Source: Hyphomicrobiales bacterium (GTDB lineage Bacteria; Pseudomonadota; Alphaproteobacteria; Rhizobiales; Beijerinckiaceae). From it: 64,000 bases of DNA. The translations under genes and the position numbers were made by a program. The DNA lies in the NCBI GenBank assembly GCA_019247795.1, contig JAFBAK010000140.1, forward strand, positions 1-64,000, written 5' to 3'. This document shows positions 44,315 to 52,260 of this stretch, one piece after another (the stretch's first letter is position 1; every line of letters starts with the position of its first letter). Below the pieces are notes generated by a model, which worked only from the letters and a program-made list of their open reading frames with translations, was not told the DNA's origin and ran no database searches.

Positions 44315-44917
44315 TTAGATCTTCGTGCCGCGCAAAGGGGAACCGCTTGAACGCAGCGTCCAACGTCCGTCGCATCGCGAAAGCACCGTCACGGTCAGCG
44401 GAGCCACATCGATGCGCCAGAATGAGCGAGCGTGCGCTCCAATCGCGTGGATGATCGCGGCTCGCACGACGGCGGGATGCGTCACTGCGGCAAAGCGGCC
44501 AGGTTCCTCCAGCAGCGTGTTCAACCAGTGAGCCACCCTGGCGAGCACGGCGCAAATCGATTCGCCGTCGTGAGGAGCAGCGCCGGGATCGCTCAGCCAG
44601 TCGCCGATGGCTGCTGGCTCCGCCTCTTGTACTTCGGCCAGTGGACGGCCCGTCCATCGTCCATAGTCGCAGTCTCGCAAAGCCAACTCGATGACCGGCT
44701 CAAGCGCCAAGGCGCGTGCCGTCTCAATCGTGCGCAGCTCGGGACCCGTCCAGGCGCGCCGCAAACGAAGCGCCAGACCGAGCTTCGCCGCTTTGTCACG
44801 CGCGGACGCGTCGATGCTCTCGTCGACAGGAAAGGCTGCCCGGCGCAGAGCGGGCGTCGAGGCATGACTGATCAGTATTACGCTCGTAACCAACGATGTG
44901 TTTTTCTTGGCGCGCAC
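44315..44917 (-). CDS. Histidine phosphatase superfamily protein with altered RHG motif, cbtA-linked type
   Basis: 200-residue phosphoglycerate-mutase-like protein. The usual catalytic RHG motif reads S-H-A (LISHAST, His18), followed by RRAAFPVDE. DGESICAVLARV and the second histidine in AVTHPAVVRA are kept. Relatives with this degenerate motif are often found beside CbtA/CbtB. GTG 44917 is the longest start; TTG 44893 would also keep the core, and neither has a strong ribosome site. It diverges from the cobalamin riboswitch of cbtB. A role in cobalamin precursor dephosphorylation (CobC-like) is inference. Confidence 0.75.
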   Translation of the reverse strand: MRAKKNTSLVTSVILISHASTPALRRAAFPVDESIDASARDKAAKLGLALRLRRAWTGPELRTIETARALALEPVIELALRDCDYGRWTGRPLAEVQEAEPAAIGDWLSDPGAAPHDGESICAVLARVAHWLNTLLEEPGRFAAVTHPAVVRAAIIHAIGAHARSFWRIDVAPLTVTVLSRCDGRWTLRSSGSPLRGTKI

Positions 44918-44944
44918 TCGTTTGACATGCCTTTATGAAGTACC

Positions 44945-45065
44945 TAGCCTGAGCTTGTCAGGAGTCGGGAAGCCGGTGCAAGTCCGGCACGGTCGCGCCA
45001 CTGTAATCGTTACGAAACCCAACGAATCGTATCGTCAGTCAGACCCCCTCCGGGCGAGGTGAGCA
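44945..45065 (+). promoter_or_regulatory. Cobalamin riboswitch upstream of cbtB
   Basis: Leader with the conserved series GGGAAGCCGGTGCAAGTCC, then GCGCCACTGTAA, then AGTCAGACC, as in cobalamin riboswitches. It lies 33 bases before cbtB on the same strand. Expected to lower expression of cbtBA when adenosylcobalamin is plentiful. Confidence 0.88.
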
Positions 45066-45097
45066 TTAGCGGGACGCGCTATCCCAAGGAGCATCAC

Positions 45098-45307
45098 ATG
45101 ACCCACGCCGCGCTCGAGCGGGTTGCCGCTCCCACCGCTATTCCGCTCAAGGATCTTGTTCCCTGGGCGATCTTTGGCGGGTTGCTGATGCTGCTCGCGA
45201 TCTATTTCGTGGGTGCCGAGCAGGGGGCAACCTCGATCTTCTCCGGCATGTATGTCCACGAATTCGTTCACGACGGAAGGCACTTGTTGGGGTTCCCCTG
45301 CCATTGA
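45098..45307 (+). CDS. cbtB: Cobalt transporter subunit CbtB
   Basis: 69-residue membrane protein with one helix (about residues 22-41) and the histidine-rich end HEFVHDGRHLLGFPCH, the expected cobalt-binding segment. ATG 45098 is preceded by AAGGAG at 6-base spacing. It sits under a cobalamin riboswitch and 18 bases before cbtA. Together they are predicted to import cobalt. Confidence 0.93.
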   Translation: MTHAALERVAAPTAIPLKDLVPWAIFGGLLMLLAIYFVGAEQGATSIFSGMYVHEFVHDGRHLLGFPCH

Positions 45308-45325
45308 TCATCGAGGGCGTTCACA

Positions 45326-46084
45326 ATGGTCAGCCGCCTTCTCGTCCGGGGGATGCTCGTCGGGGTCGTGGCGGGATTGCTTTGTTTCGTTTTCCTGAAA
45401 ACGTTCGGAGAGCCGCAGGTCGATCGCGCCATCGCCTTCGAGACCCAGCTGGATGAAGCCAAAGCAGCCGCTCACAAAGCCATGGGCATGGATATGTCCA
45501 AGGAGGAGCAGCCTGAGCTCGTCAGCCGAGAAATGCAGGCTGGCCTGGGTCTCTTTACGGGCGTGCTCGTCTATAGCACCGCCTTCGGCGGCTTGTTCGC
45601 CCTGGCCTTCGCCTTCGCTTATGGTCGCGCGCCCGAAGCGGCAACGCCTCGAGCTCTCTCGGCGCTCTTGGCGGTCATCGGCTTCGTCGCGATCTATTTG
45701 ATCCCGAATCTGAAATATCCCGCCAATCCGCCGTCGGTCGGTGAGCCCGACACGATCGGTATACGCACGGCTCTCTACTTGACCATGATTGCCGTCTCCA
45801 TCGCCGGCATGATCGCTTCCGTATCACTCAAACGGTTCGTCAGCGGCAGTTGGGGGGCTTGGAACGGGACATTGGCCGCGGTCGGCACATATCTGGTCCT
45901 CATGGTGCTGGCGGGGCTTTTGCTCCCGTCGATCAATGAGGTTCCGGACCAGTTTCCCGCCGTGGTGCTGTGGAATTTTCGCCTCGCCTCCGTAGGCGCT
46001 CAGCTGATCATGTGGGCCGCCCTGGGCGTTCTGTTTGGAGCCCTGACGCAGCGGGCTTCGGCGCGAGGCGCTCTGGTGGGCTGA
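45326..46084 (+). CDS. cbtA: Cobalt transporter subunit CbtA
   Basis: 252-residue inner-membrane protein with about six helices. The family start MVSRLLVRGMLVGVVAGLL is followed by a soluble loop (residues 28-68), then LIPNLKYPANPPSVG near residue 130. Second gene of the riboswitch-controlled cbtBA operon, convergent with the unknown gene at 46127. Confidence 0.93.
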   Translation: MVSRLLVRGMLVGVVAGLLCFVFLKTFGEPQVDRAIAFETQLDEAKAAAHKAMGMDMSKEEQPELVSREMQAGLGLFTGVLVYSTAFGGLFALAFAFAYGRAPEAATPRALSALLAVIGFVAIYLIPNLKYPANPPSVGEPDTIGIRTALYLTMIAVSIAGMIASVSLKRFVSGSWGAWNGTLAAVGTYLVLMVLAGLLLPSINEVPDQFPAVVLWNFRLASVGAQLIMWAALGVLFGALTQRASARGALVG

Positions 46085-46126
46085 GGTCCGGACTCCGGTT
46101 CGTCGCGATTTTGCCTGCTCGGCTAG

Positions 46127-47167
46127 TCAATGCCCGGCGCGCCGAGTGTCGTGCTCCGATTGCTCATCATCCACGTCATCCGGCAATGCTTGGCGGTCGA
46201 AGAAGGCGCTCCACGCCGAGAGGGATGGAGCAGGTTCGCCACTGGCGCGCATCTGCCTCAGAGCGACTCGAATGCCGGTCCTGGCAAATTTGGTACTCGG
46301 GAAATCGAATCTTGCCGCATCCAAGCCCCGGCAGACCGCCTGTCTGGCGCGTTCTTTGAGCGCGAACAATTCCGGATCGCCATATTTCGCGAGAAGCGCT
46401 TGGAAACGCCTGTGCAGCCGCTGATCGAAGCACCGCTCGCTTCCGTTCCGTTCCTTGGTGGGATGGGCCGGATAGAGATGCGCGCAAGGGACGAGGCCAG
46501 CGGGGATTGGATGGGTTGCCGCGTGGGTTCGCCCGCTTTGAAGCAGCTTGGGCAGGACATGCGTGTGGGGTCCGTCCGGGCTTTGGCCGCCTGACGCGGG
46601 GATGGGCTGATAGACCTCGACGCGGCCGAGGCGTGTTGCGAACACCCGATGCGGGCCGTGGCTGAGGATTGCAGCGATGGCCGGATTCCCCGGCGCGAAC
46701 AGGCTCCTTTTTTCAGCCGCTCGCAGTGTTTGAATGAGGTCTGCATTCGCCGTTCGGACGCAAATATCGGCCTGCAGGATGCCAAGTCCGAGATCGAAGA
46801 GGATCGCACCGCGATCTTGATCGCGGAGCGCCGCCGTGTCAGGGCCGAGCTCCGTGACAACATGCCGTCCGTGCATGGCGCAGTCGCTCAGGCTCGAGCA
46901 GAGTGCGACCGCGTGGTTCCATTGCGTCGGATTGGCACTCAACGTCTCGTAGGCGACCGGCTGCAGGCCCGCGAAACGTTCAAAGCGGATGCCGCCGAGC
47001 TGGGTTGCAACGCTCAAGGCCGTGCCGTCGACAGCGACCTCGACCGCTTCGTTGGGATCGCGGACGAACTCGGCGATCGCGCCGAAGGTGCCTGCGCTCC
47101 AGCCCGTGCTCGCATCTTGCAGCTCGCGTGCGAGCCAGTTCTTGATGTCGTCAGCCTCGCTCTTCAT
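46127..47167 (-). CDS. Unknown protein at the end of the B12-uptake operon (possibly DUF6925)
   Basis: 346-residue soluble protein with no motif that I recognise with certainty; the label DUF6925 is a recollection, not a verified match. Residues 20-150 look like an alpha/beta domain (FGAIAEFVRD, AVEVAVDGTAL). A histidine-rich middle follows (PDGPHTHVLPKLL, THAATHPIPAGLVPCAHLYPAHP, residues about 205-245), then a charged helical C-terminus ending in EQSEHDTRRAGH. The strong site AGGAGGAGGAG before ATG 47167, inside the end of the ATPase gene, couples it to the transporter. Metal or corrin binding by the histidines is only a suggestion. Confidence 0.6.
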   Translation of the reverse strand: MKSEADDIKNWLARELQDASTGWSAGTFGAIAEFVRDPNEAVEVAVDGTALSVATQLGGIRFERFAGLQPVAYETLSANPTQWNHAVALCSSLSDCAMHGRHVVTELGPDTAALRDQDRGAILFDLGLGILQADICVRTANADLIQTLRAAEKRSLFAPGNPAIAAILSHGPHRVFATRLGRVEVYQPIPASGGQSPDGPHTHVLPKLLQSGRTHAATHPIPAGLVPCAHLYPAHPTKERNGSERCFDQRLHRRFQALLAKYGDPELFALKERARQAVCRGLDAARFDFPSTKFARTGIRVALRQMRASGEPAPSLSAWSAFFDRQALPDDVDDEQSEHDTRRAGH

Positions 47168-47963
47168 CGCCCCGCTCCTCCTCCTTGTCATCCGCTTGCA
47201 GCGTGCGCCACGTCACGAGATACGGCGCGCCATCATGGTGGCCGCGAACCACCTCGACGCCATAGATTTCCGAAATCAGATCATCGCCGAGCGTCGTCGG
47301 CGCTCCATCGAGAACGATGCGGCCCCGGTCGAGGAGCACGATGCGGTCACAGTAGCGCGTCGCGAGCGTCAGATCGTGGAGAACGACGATGACGCCGGCA
47401 CCGCGACTTGCGACGGAGCGCAGCAAATCCATGGCCTGAAGCTGGTGCAGCGGGTCGAGCGCTGCGGTCGGCTCGTCGGCCAGCAGCATCTCGGCCTCGA
47501 CGGCGAGCGCACGGGCGAGCAGGACCCGCATGCGTTCGCCTCCCGACAAGGTGTGGAATATCCGTCCGCGCAAGCGAGCGGTTCTCGTCGCATGAAGCGC
47601 GGCCTCGACGGCCCGCTCGTCACCGGGACTGTCGGCGGCGAAAAGTCGTCGATGCGGCAGGCGCCCGAGCGCGACGAGATGGTCGACGCGAAGCGACCAT
47701 TCAACCCTGCCGTTTTGGGCAAGGTAGGCGATCCGGCGCGCGAACTCTCGGCGAATGAGATCTGTCGAGAGCCTGCCATCGACGTGAAGGGCCCCTCGGT
47801 CAGGCTGGTGAAGGCCGGCAAGTACGCGCAGCAAAGTCGTCTTGCCCGCACCATTCGGGCCGATGAGGCCGACAAGCTCGCCCGGCTCAAACGCGAGCGA
47901 CACGCGATCGAGCACCTGTGCTCCGCCAAGTGAAACGCTGACCTCGTCGGCTGCAATCCTCAT
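47151..47963 (-). CDS. btuD: ABC transporter ATP-binding protein, vitamin B12/iron-complex type
   Basis: 270-residue ATPase. Walker A GPNGAGKTT near residue 36, Q-loop LAQNGRVEW, signature LSGGERMRVLLA near residue 138, Walker B MLLADEPTAALD, H-loop VVLHDLTLA. It energises the FecCD-type permease encoded just upstream. The cobalamin riboswitch and BtuB-like receptor of the operon argue for corrinoid cargo; iron-siderophore uptake is the alternative for this family. Confidence 0.85.
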   Translation of the reverse strand: MRIAADEVSVSLGGAQVLDRVSLAFEPGELVGLIGPNGAGKTTLLRVLAGLHQPDRGALHVDGRLSTDLIRREFARRIAYLAQNGRVEWSLRVDHLVALGRLPHRRLFAADSPGDERAVEAALHATRTARLRGRIFHTLSGGERMRVLLARALAVEAEMLLADEPTAALDPLHQLQAMDLLRSVASRGAGVIVVLHDLTLATRYCDRIVLLDRGRIVLDGAPTTLGDDLISEIYGVEVVRGHHDGAPYLVTWRTLQADDKEEERGDEERG

Positions 47964-48985
47964 CAGCGTTCGCTCCTGTGGCGATAGACGAGGCTGAAGA
48001 GGAAAGGGGCGCCGATGAGCGCCGTCACGACCCCGAGCTTCAGCTCGGGGTGGATGGGCAGGAGCCGAACCACGATATCGGCGCCGAGCAGCAGCGACGC
48101 ACCCCCAAAACCGCTCACCAGCAGCAGACGCCCTGGCCGGTTTCCCACATAGGGGCGCAGCAGATGCGGCACGACCAGGCCGACGAAACCGATCGTGCCC
48201 GTGACCGCGACAGCGCTTCCGACCGCAAGTGCTGCACCGCCGATGACCTTGAGGCGCAGCTTTTGCAGATCGAAGCCGAGGCTCGCCGCCGTATCTTCGC
48301 CGAGCGTCAGACCGTCGAGCGCCGGTGCGGTCGAGACCAGGAGCGCCCAGCCGATCGCCATGAGCGGCAACACGAGCCAGAGCTGCGGAAGGCTGCGATC
48401 GGCGAGCGATCCCATGAGCCAGAAGATGATCTCGAAAGCCGCATAGGGGTTGGGAGAAAGGTTGAGCGCAAGCGTGGTCAACGCGCCGGCGAAGCTGTTG
48501 ATGGCGATGCCCGCGAGGATCAGGGTGGTCGTGCCGGCACCACGTCCCGCGACGGCGAAGAGCAAGACGGTGGCGAGGATCGCACCGGCAATGCCGCCGA
48601 GCGGCAGCGCGAGCAGAAAGGCGCCAGCGAGCCCTGAGTAGAACACGAGCACGGCGCCGAGCGCGGCTCCCCCCGACACGCCGACGATACCAGGTTCCGC
48701 CAAGGGGTTGCGAAGCAATCCCTGCATCGCGGCTCCGGTGATGCCAAGACTGAAGCCGGCGACGAAACCGAGCGCAGCGCGGGGGACACGCAGTTCGAGC
48801 AGCACCAACGCGGGAAGGCTGTGCGTGCCGCGCAGCGCATCTGACGCAGCAGCCACGATATCGAGCCTGGCATAGCCGATCACCAGGGAGGCGAGCGCCA
48901 TCAGCACGGAGAGCAGCGACAGCCCGAACAGCAATGGGAGAGAGCCCGACCTTCCGGTTGCCACACGTATTGCGTCAGCGCTCAT
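47963..48985 (-). CDS. btuC: ABC transporter permease, FecCD/BtuC family
   Basis: 340-residue inner-membrane permease with about ten helices. The GxxLGITGAAMQGLLRNPLAEPGIVGVSGGAALGAV region near residue 75-110 and GTIGFVGLVVPHLLR near residue 275 are typical. ATG 48985 overlaps the stop of the binding-protein gene (ATGA); the open frame upstream is non-homologous. It forms the channel of the predicted corrinoid importer. Confidence 0.88.
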   Translation of the reverse strand: MSADAIRVATGRSGSLPLLFGLSLLSVLMALASLVIGYARLDIVAAASDALRGTHSLPALVLLELRVPRAALGFVAGFSLGITGAAMQGLLRNPLAEPGIVGVSGGAALGAVLVFYSGLAGAFLLALPLGGIAGAILATVLLFAVAGRGAGTTTLILAGIAINSFAGALTTLALNLSPNPYAAFEIIFWLMGSLADRSLPQLWLVLPLMAIGWALLVSTAPALDGLTLGEDTAASLGFDLQKLRLKVIGGAALAVGSAVAVTGTIGFVGLVVPHLLRPYVGNRPGRLLLVSGFGGASLLLGADIVVRLLPIHPELKLGVVTALIGAPFLFSLVYRHRSER

Positions 48986-49848
48986 GAGGGCGGGCGTTCC
49001 GATGAAGGCGCGCGCGTGCGCTCGATGAGGAGTTGGACGGCATCGACGATCGACGGACCGGCGCAGGTCCACAAACGTGACGGCATGTCGAAAAGACGCA
49101 GCTTCTCGGCCAACGCCGTGACGATCGGGTGATGCAGCGCTTGCGTCGCGAGCGAGGGCGCGCTCTCGCTGTCGCCGTTGAGGATCAAGATTTCGGCCTT
49201 CTGCAGTACGACCGCTTCGAGCGGAATTTGGAGATAGTTGTCGATCTCGAGCCGAGCGGCCAGATTGTCGAGGCCCGCGCGTTTCAAAATCTCGTCGATG
49301 AGCGAGCCCCGCCCCACGGTGAAGCCGTTCGGCCGCAGCACGATAGCCTTGAGCGGCGGGCCGGCGACTTGGGCGGCGAGCTGCTCGAGCCTCTCATCCA
49401 TTTCGCGGATCAGCGCTTCGCCCTTCGACTGCTGCCCGAGGGCTCGCGCGATGTCGCGAATGTTCTGGCGAGTCTCGGCGAAGCTGCGCGGCACCCCGAC
49501 CTCGATGACGCGCATTCCCGTCCGCTTCAGCAGCGCGACGGTCGTGCGTGTGGTGAACGCACCCGCGAGGACGAGATCAGGGTCGTAGGAGAGCACCTCC
49601 TCCGCGAGGCCGTGATTGGCCGGGTGGAGTTTGGCTTCGTCCGGCAGGTTGGCGTTGCGCGGATCTTGCGAGAGCCAGCTCACCGAGGCGATCTGTCCCG
49701 GGTCGGCAAGCCGCAGGAGCAACTCGTCCGTGCACATGTTGAGCGAGACGACGCGCTGGGGCCGCACCTCGTCCGCATGTCCGAGCGTCGCGGTCATGAG
49801 AGCGAGGCAAGCCGCGAAGATGAAGGCGACGGCCTTGGCGCATCTCAT
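48982..49848 (-). CDS. btuF: Periplasmic corrinoid-binding protein, BtuF-like
   Basis: 288-residue periplasmic binding protein. Signal peptide about residues 1-25 (AFIFAACLALMTATLGHA). The RVVSLNMCTDELLLRLAD and SYDPDLVLAGAFTTRTTVALL segments are typical of the BtuF/FepB-like cluster. It should take corrinoid from the outer-membrane receptor and deliver it to the permease. It overlaps the receptor gene's stop by 4 bases. Confidence 0.87.
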   Translation of the reverse strand: MRCAKAVAFIFAACLALMTATLGHADEVRPQRVVSLNMCTDELLLRLADPGQIASVSWLSQDPRNANLPDEAKLHPANHGLAEEVLSYDPDLVLAGAFTTRTTVALLKRTGMRVIEVGVPRSFAETRQNIRDIARALGQQSKGEALIREMDERLEQLAAQVAGPPLKAIVLRPNGFTVGRGSLIDEILKRAGLDNLAARLEIDNYLQIPLEAVVLQKAEILILNGDSESAPSLATQALHHPIVTALAEKLRLFDMPSRLWTCAGPSIVDAVQLLIERTRAPSSERPPS

Positions 49849-51794
49849 TGGGCAGTCACCTTCACGCCCCCATAAACGCCAATTCCCGGTCGATCGAACC
49901 CGACGGGATCCTGGTAGTGGCGGTTGAGCAGGTTGTCGATGCGCCCGAACACGGTCGTGCGCTCATTCACCTCGTAGTTCGCCGCCAGGTTGACGACCGC
50001 GTAAGGATCGGATTTCAGCCTGGTGATCGTGAAATCGCGGTTGCCGTCAACCCAGCTCCCGACAAAGACGAGCGAGCCCGAGAGCTTGAGCTGCGGCAAA
50101 GCTTGCCAGTTGGCCTGCAAGCTCGCCTTGTTCTTGGGGCGGCGCAAAAGCTCCTGGCGGGCGATGTCGTCCTTGGCGACCGTGAAGGTATAGTCGGCCC
50201 GCAGGCTGATCGTTTCGGTCAGCGCCAGCGTGGCGAAATTCTCAAACCCCCAGGTTGTCGCCCGACCGACGTTGATGAAGGTTGTGAAATCGGCATTGTC
50301 AGTGATGAGGTTGCGGATATCGTTATGAAAATAGGTTGAGCCGAAGCTCAAGATTCCCGCTGCCTGCTCGAAACCGACATCATAGCCCTTGCTTTGCTCG
50401 GGCTTCAGGTTCGGATTGGCGAAGAACCCAAACGCCGGAAAATCCTGGAAGAGCTCGCTCAGGCTCGGAGCCTTGAAGCCGGTGCCGTAGCTTGCTTTGA
50501 ACTTCGTGCCGGTCTCTTCGATGAGGATCGCCGGAGCGATGCGATAAGTGGAGTGACCGCCGAATGAATCATTGATGTCGTGGCGGATGTTCGAGGTGAG
50601 ATAGAGCCAGGTGGCGTAAGAGGATTGCAGCTCGAGATAGCCGGCCTTGTTGGCGTTCGAGGCCACGAATTGTCCGGTGTCCATGCGGTCGTTCTCGGCT
50701 TCGAGCCCGCCGATGAGCTTCTGGCCGGGCAGGAAGGTCCACACGCCGCGCCAATCGGCTTTCACCCGCTCGCCGAGATTGTGGGTCGGAATCGTGCCGC
50801 CGATATCCTCCGGCGAGCCTTGAAAGCGTGACCAGAGATTGGAGTAATCGATCCCGAACGTATTGACGAACACGTCGCCCAAAGGCGCCCAGACCGCCTC
50901 GCCCCGCGTGAAGAACTGGTGGTCGTTCTGGGTGCTCCGAAATGCGTCGGGCACAGCGGGAAAACCGGAATCATTGACCGACAGCAAGGTCGAGGTCGTA
51001 TAGCGCGCAACGCCATTGAGATTGAAGCTGTCGCTGAGATGCGCTCCGAGGCGCGCGGAGTAGGTGTAGTTGTCGTAATAGTAGTCACGGATCGGCCGGC
51101 CCGGCGGCACGAGATCCGGCGGCGTGACCGGCGTATCCGTCGATTTGAGATGCACGATGCTGAAGGCATAATCGACGATCGAGTTCGATCCGCTGAACCC
51201 TGCAGTCTCGTTCAAGGTGCCGAACGAGCCACCCTCGACGCTCGCTGTCGCTTTCGGAGGGCCATCGCCTTTTTTGGTGGTGATCGAAATGACACCACCG
51301 ATCGCATCGGCGCCGTAAAGGCCGCTTTGCGGTCCGCGCAAAACTTCGATGCGCTCGATGTCGCCGGTCGCAAGCTGCCCGAAATCGAAGGCGCCGTTGG
51401 GCGTGCTCGGATCGGTGACATCGATGCCGTCGACCAAGACCTTCACATGGTTCGAGTTGGTTCCGCGTATGAACACCGAGGTGAGGGTGCCCGGGCCGCC
51501 GGTCTGGACCACATTGAGGCCCGGCACGGTGCTCAGCGCATCGGGAACCGTACGTCGCTGCTGATCCTGCAGCTCTTGAGAGGTGATCACCGTGACCGAG
51601 TTGCCGAGCTCGGCGGTGGGCGTGGGGACGCCGGTTGCCGTGACCGAGATGGTGCCGAGATCGGCAGGCGCGCCGGCACTCAGCGTCGTCTGAGCGCGAG
51701 CCGGATGGAATGAGCAAAGCCAGGAGACCGAGCAGGCGAGGAGCGCAAGCGCGCCACGACACCCTCGCCGGTGCGTCGATGTCGAATGTTCCAT
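49845..51794 (-). CDS. btuB: TonB-dependent outer membrane receptor, BtuB-like
   Basis: 649-residue receptor. Signal peptide about residues 1-34 (ALALLACSVSWLCSFHPARAQ). A TonB-box-like ISVTATG segment near residue 49 is followed by the plug domain (DALSTVPGLNV, VFIRGTNSNHVKVLVDGIDV, IERIEVLRGPQSGLYGADAIGGVI) and a 22-strand barrel. The end is KVTAQ, without the usual terminal aromatic residue. The cobalamin riboswitch in its leader makes vitamin B12 the likely ligand. First gene of a five-gene leftward operon; GAGG precedes the ATG. Confidence 0.9.
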   Translation of the reverse strand: MEHSTSTHRRGCRGALALLACSVSWLCSFHPARAQTTLSAGAPADLGTISVTATGVPTPTAELGNSVTVITSQELQDQQRRTVPDALSTVPGLNVVQTGGPGTLTSVFIRGTNSNHVKVLVDGIDVTDPSTPNGAFDFGQLATGDIERIEVLRGPQSGLYGADAIGGVISITTKKGDGPPKATASVEGGSFGTLNETAGFSGSNSIVDYAFSIVHLKSTDTPVTPPDLVPPGRPIRDYYYDNYTYSARLGAHLSDSFNLNGVARYTTSTLLSVNDSGFPAVPDAFRSTQNDHQFFTRGEAVWAPLGDVFVNTFGIDYSNLWSRFQGSPEDIGGTIPTHNLGERVKADWRGVWTFLPGQKLIGGLEAENDRMDTGQFVASNANKAGYLELQSSYATWLYLTSNIRHDINDSFGGHSTYRIAPAILIEETGTKFKASYGTGFKAPSLSELFQDFPAFGFFANPNLKPEQSKGYDVGFEQAAGILSFGSTYFHNDIRNLITDNADFTTFINVGRATTWGFENFATLALTETISLRADYTFTVAKDDIARQELLRRPKNKASLQANWQALPQLKLSGSLVFVGSWVDGNRDFTITRLKSDPYAVVNLAANYEVNERTTVFGRIDNLLNRHYQDPVGFDRPGIGVYGGVKVTAQ

Positions 51795-52260
51795 GATGAG
51801 ACCTCGGGCGGGACGCCAAGTGGCACGTCACCGCGAACGAAGTCTCCCCTCGAGCTCCAACCGGAGCCTTCGGTTCGGCTACCATCAGGACACCCCGCCC
51901 GACGTGCTCGCGTGTGACCACGGTTGACGGCAGGTCTCCTGGCTTGCGGATCATCGCCCTTTCGTCGCCTTCCCAGGACCCGAGTTCCCAGTGGCAAAAT
52001 GACGAAGGGCTATCCGCCGACAGTTGCGGGGGCAGCTGCGGAATGAGGCGCCAAGGCGCCCGCACCGCATTCCCATTTGATCCCCGAAGGGAACCGTCGT
52101 CGGCTACACTACGGGCCGACCCGACGTGAGGTCAAGTTTTGAACACACCCTTGAAGCTGGGCATTCGGCGGTTTCTTCAGGCGGAAGAGGAAGACGCGCC
52201 CGCGGACGAGCTCGCGCCAAATGATCGGCGGAACGCCGCGAACCTTTACGAGCCCCGCTC
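51795..52260. other. Leader and promoter region of the B12-uptake operon
   Basis: 466 bases. It contains the cobalamin riboswitch (51926-52097) and its linker to btuB. From 52100 to 52260 there is presumably the promoter. A 40-codon rightward frame ends at 52277 but has no ATG and no recognised similarity, so I do not call it. Confidence 0.55.
51926..52097 (-). promoter_or_regulatory. Cobalamin riboswitch upstream of btuB
   Basis: Nearly canonical on the minus strand: GGTTCCCTTCGGGGATC, GGGAATGCGGTGCGGG, GCTGCCCCCGCAACTGT, CACTGGGAACTCGGGTCC, TGGGAAGGCGACGA, and the B12 box GCAAGCCAGGAGACCTGCC. It ends 131 bases before the btuB ATG. Adenosylcobalamin binding should repress the uptake operon. 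Confidence 0.96.
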
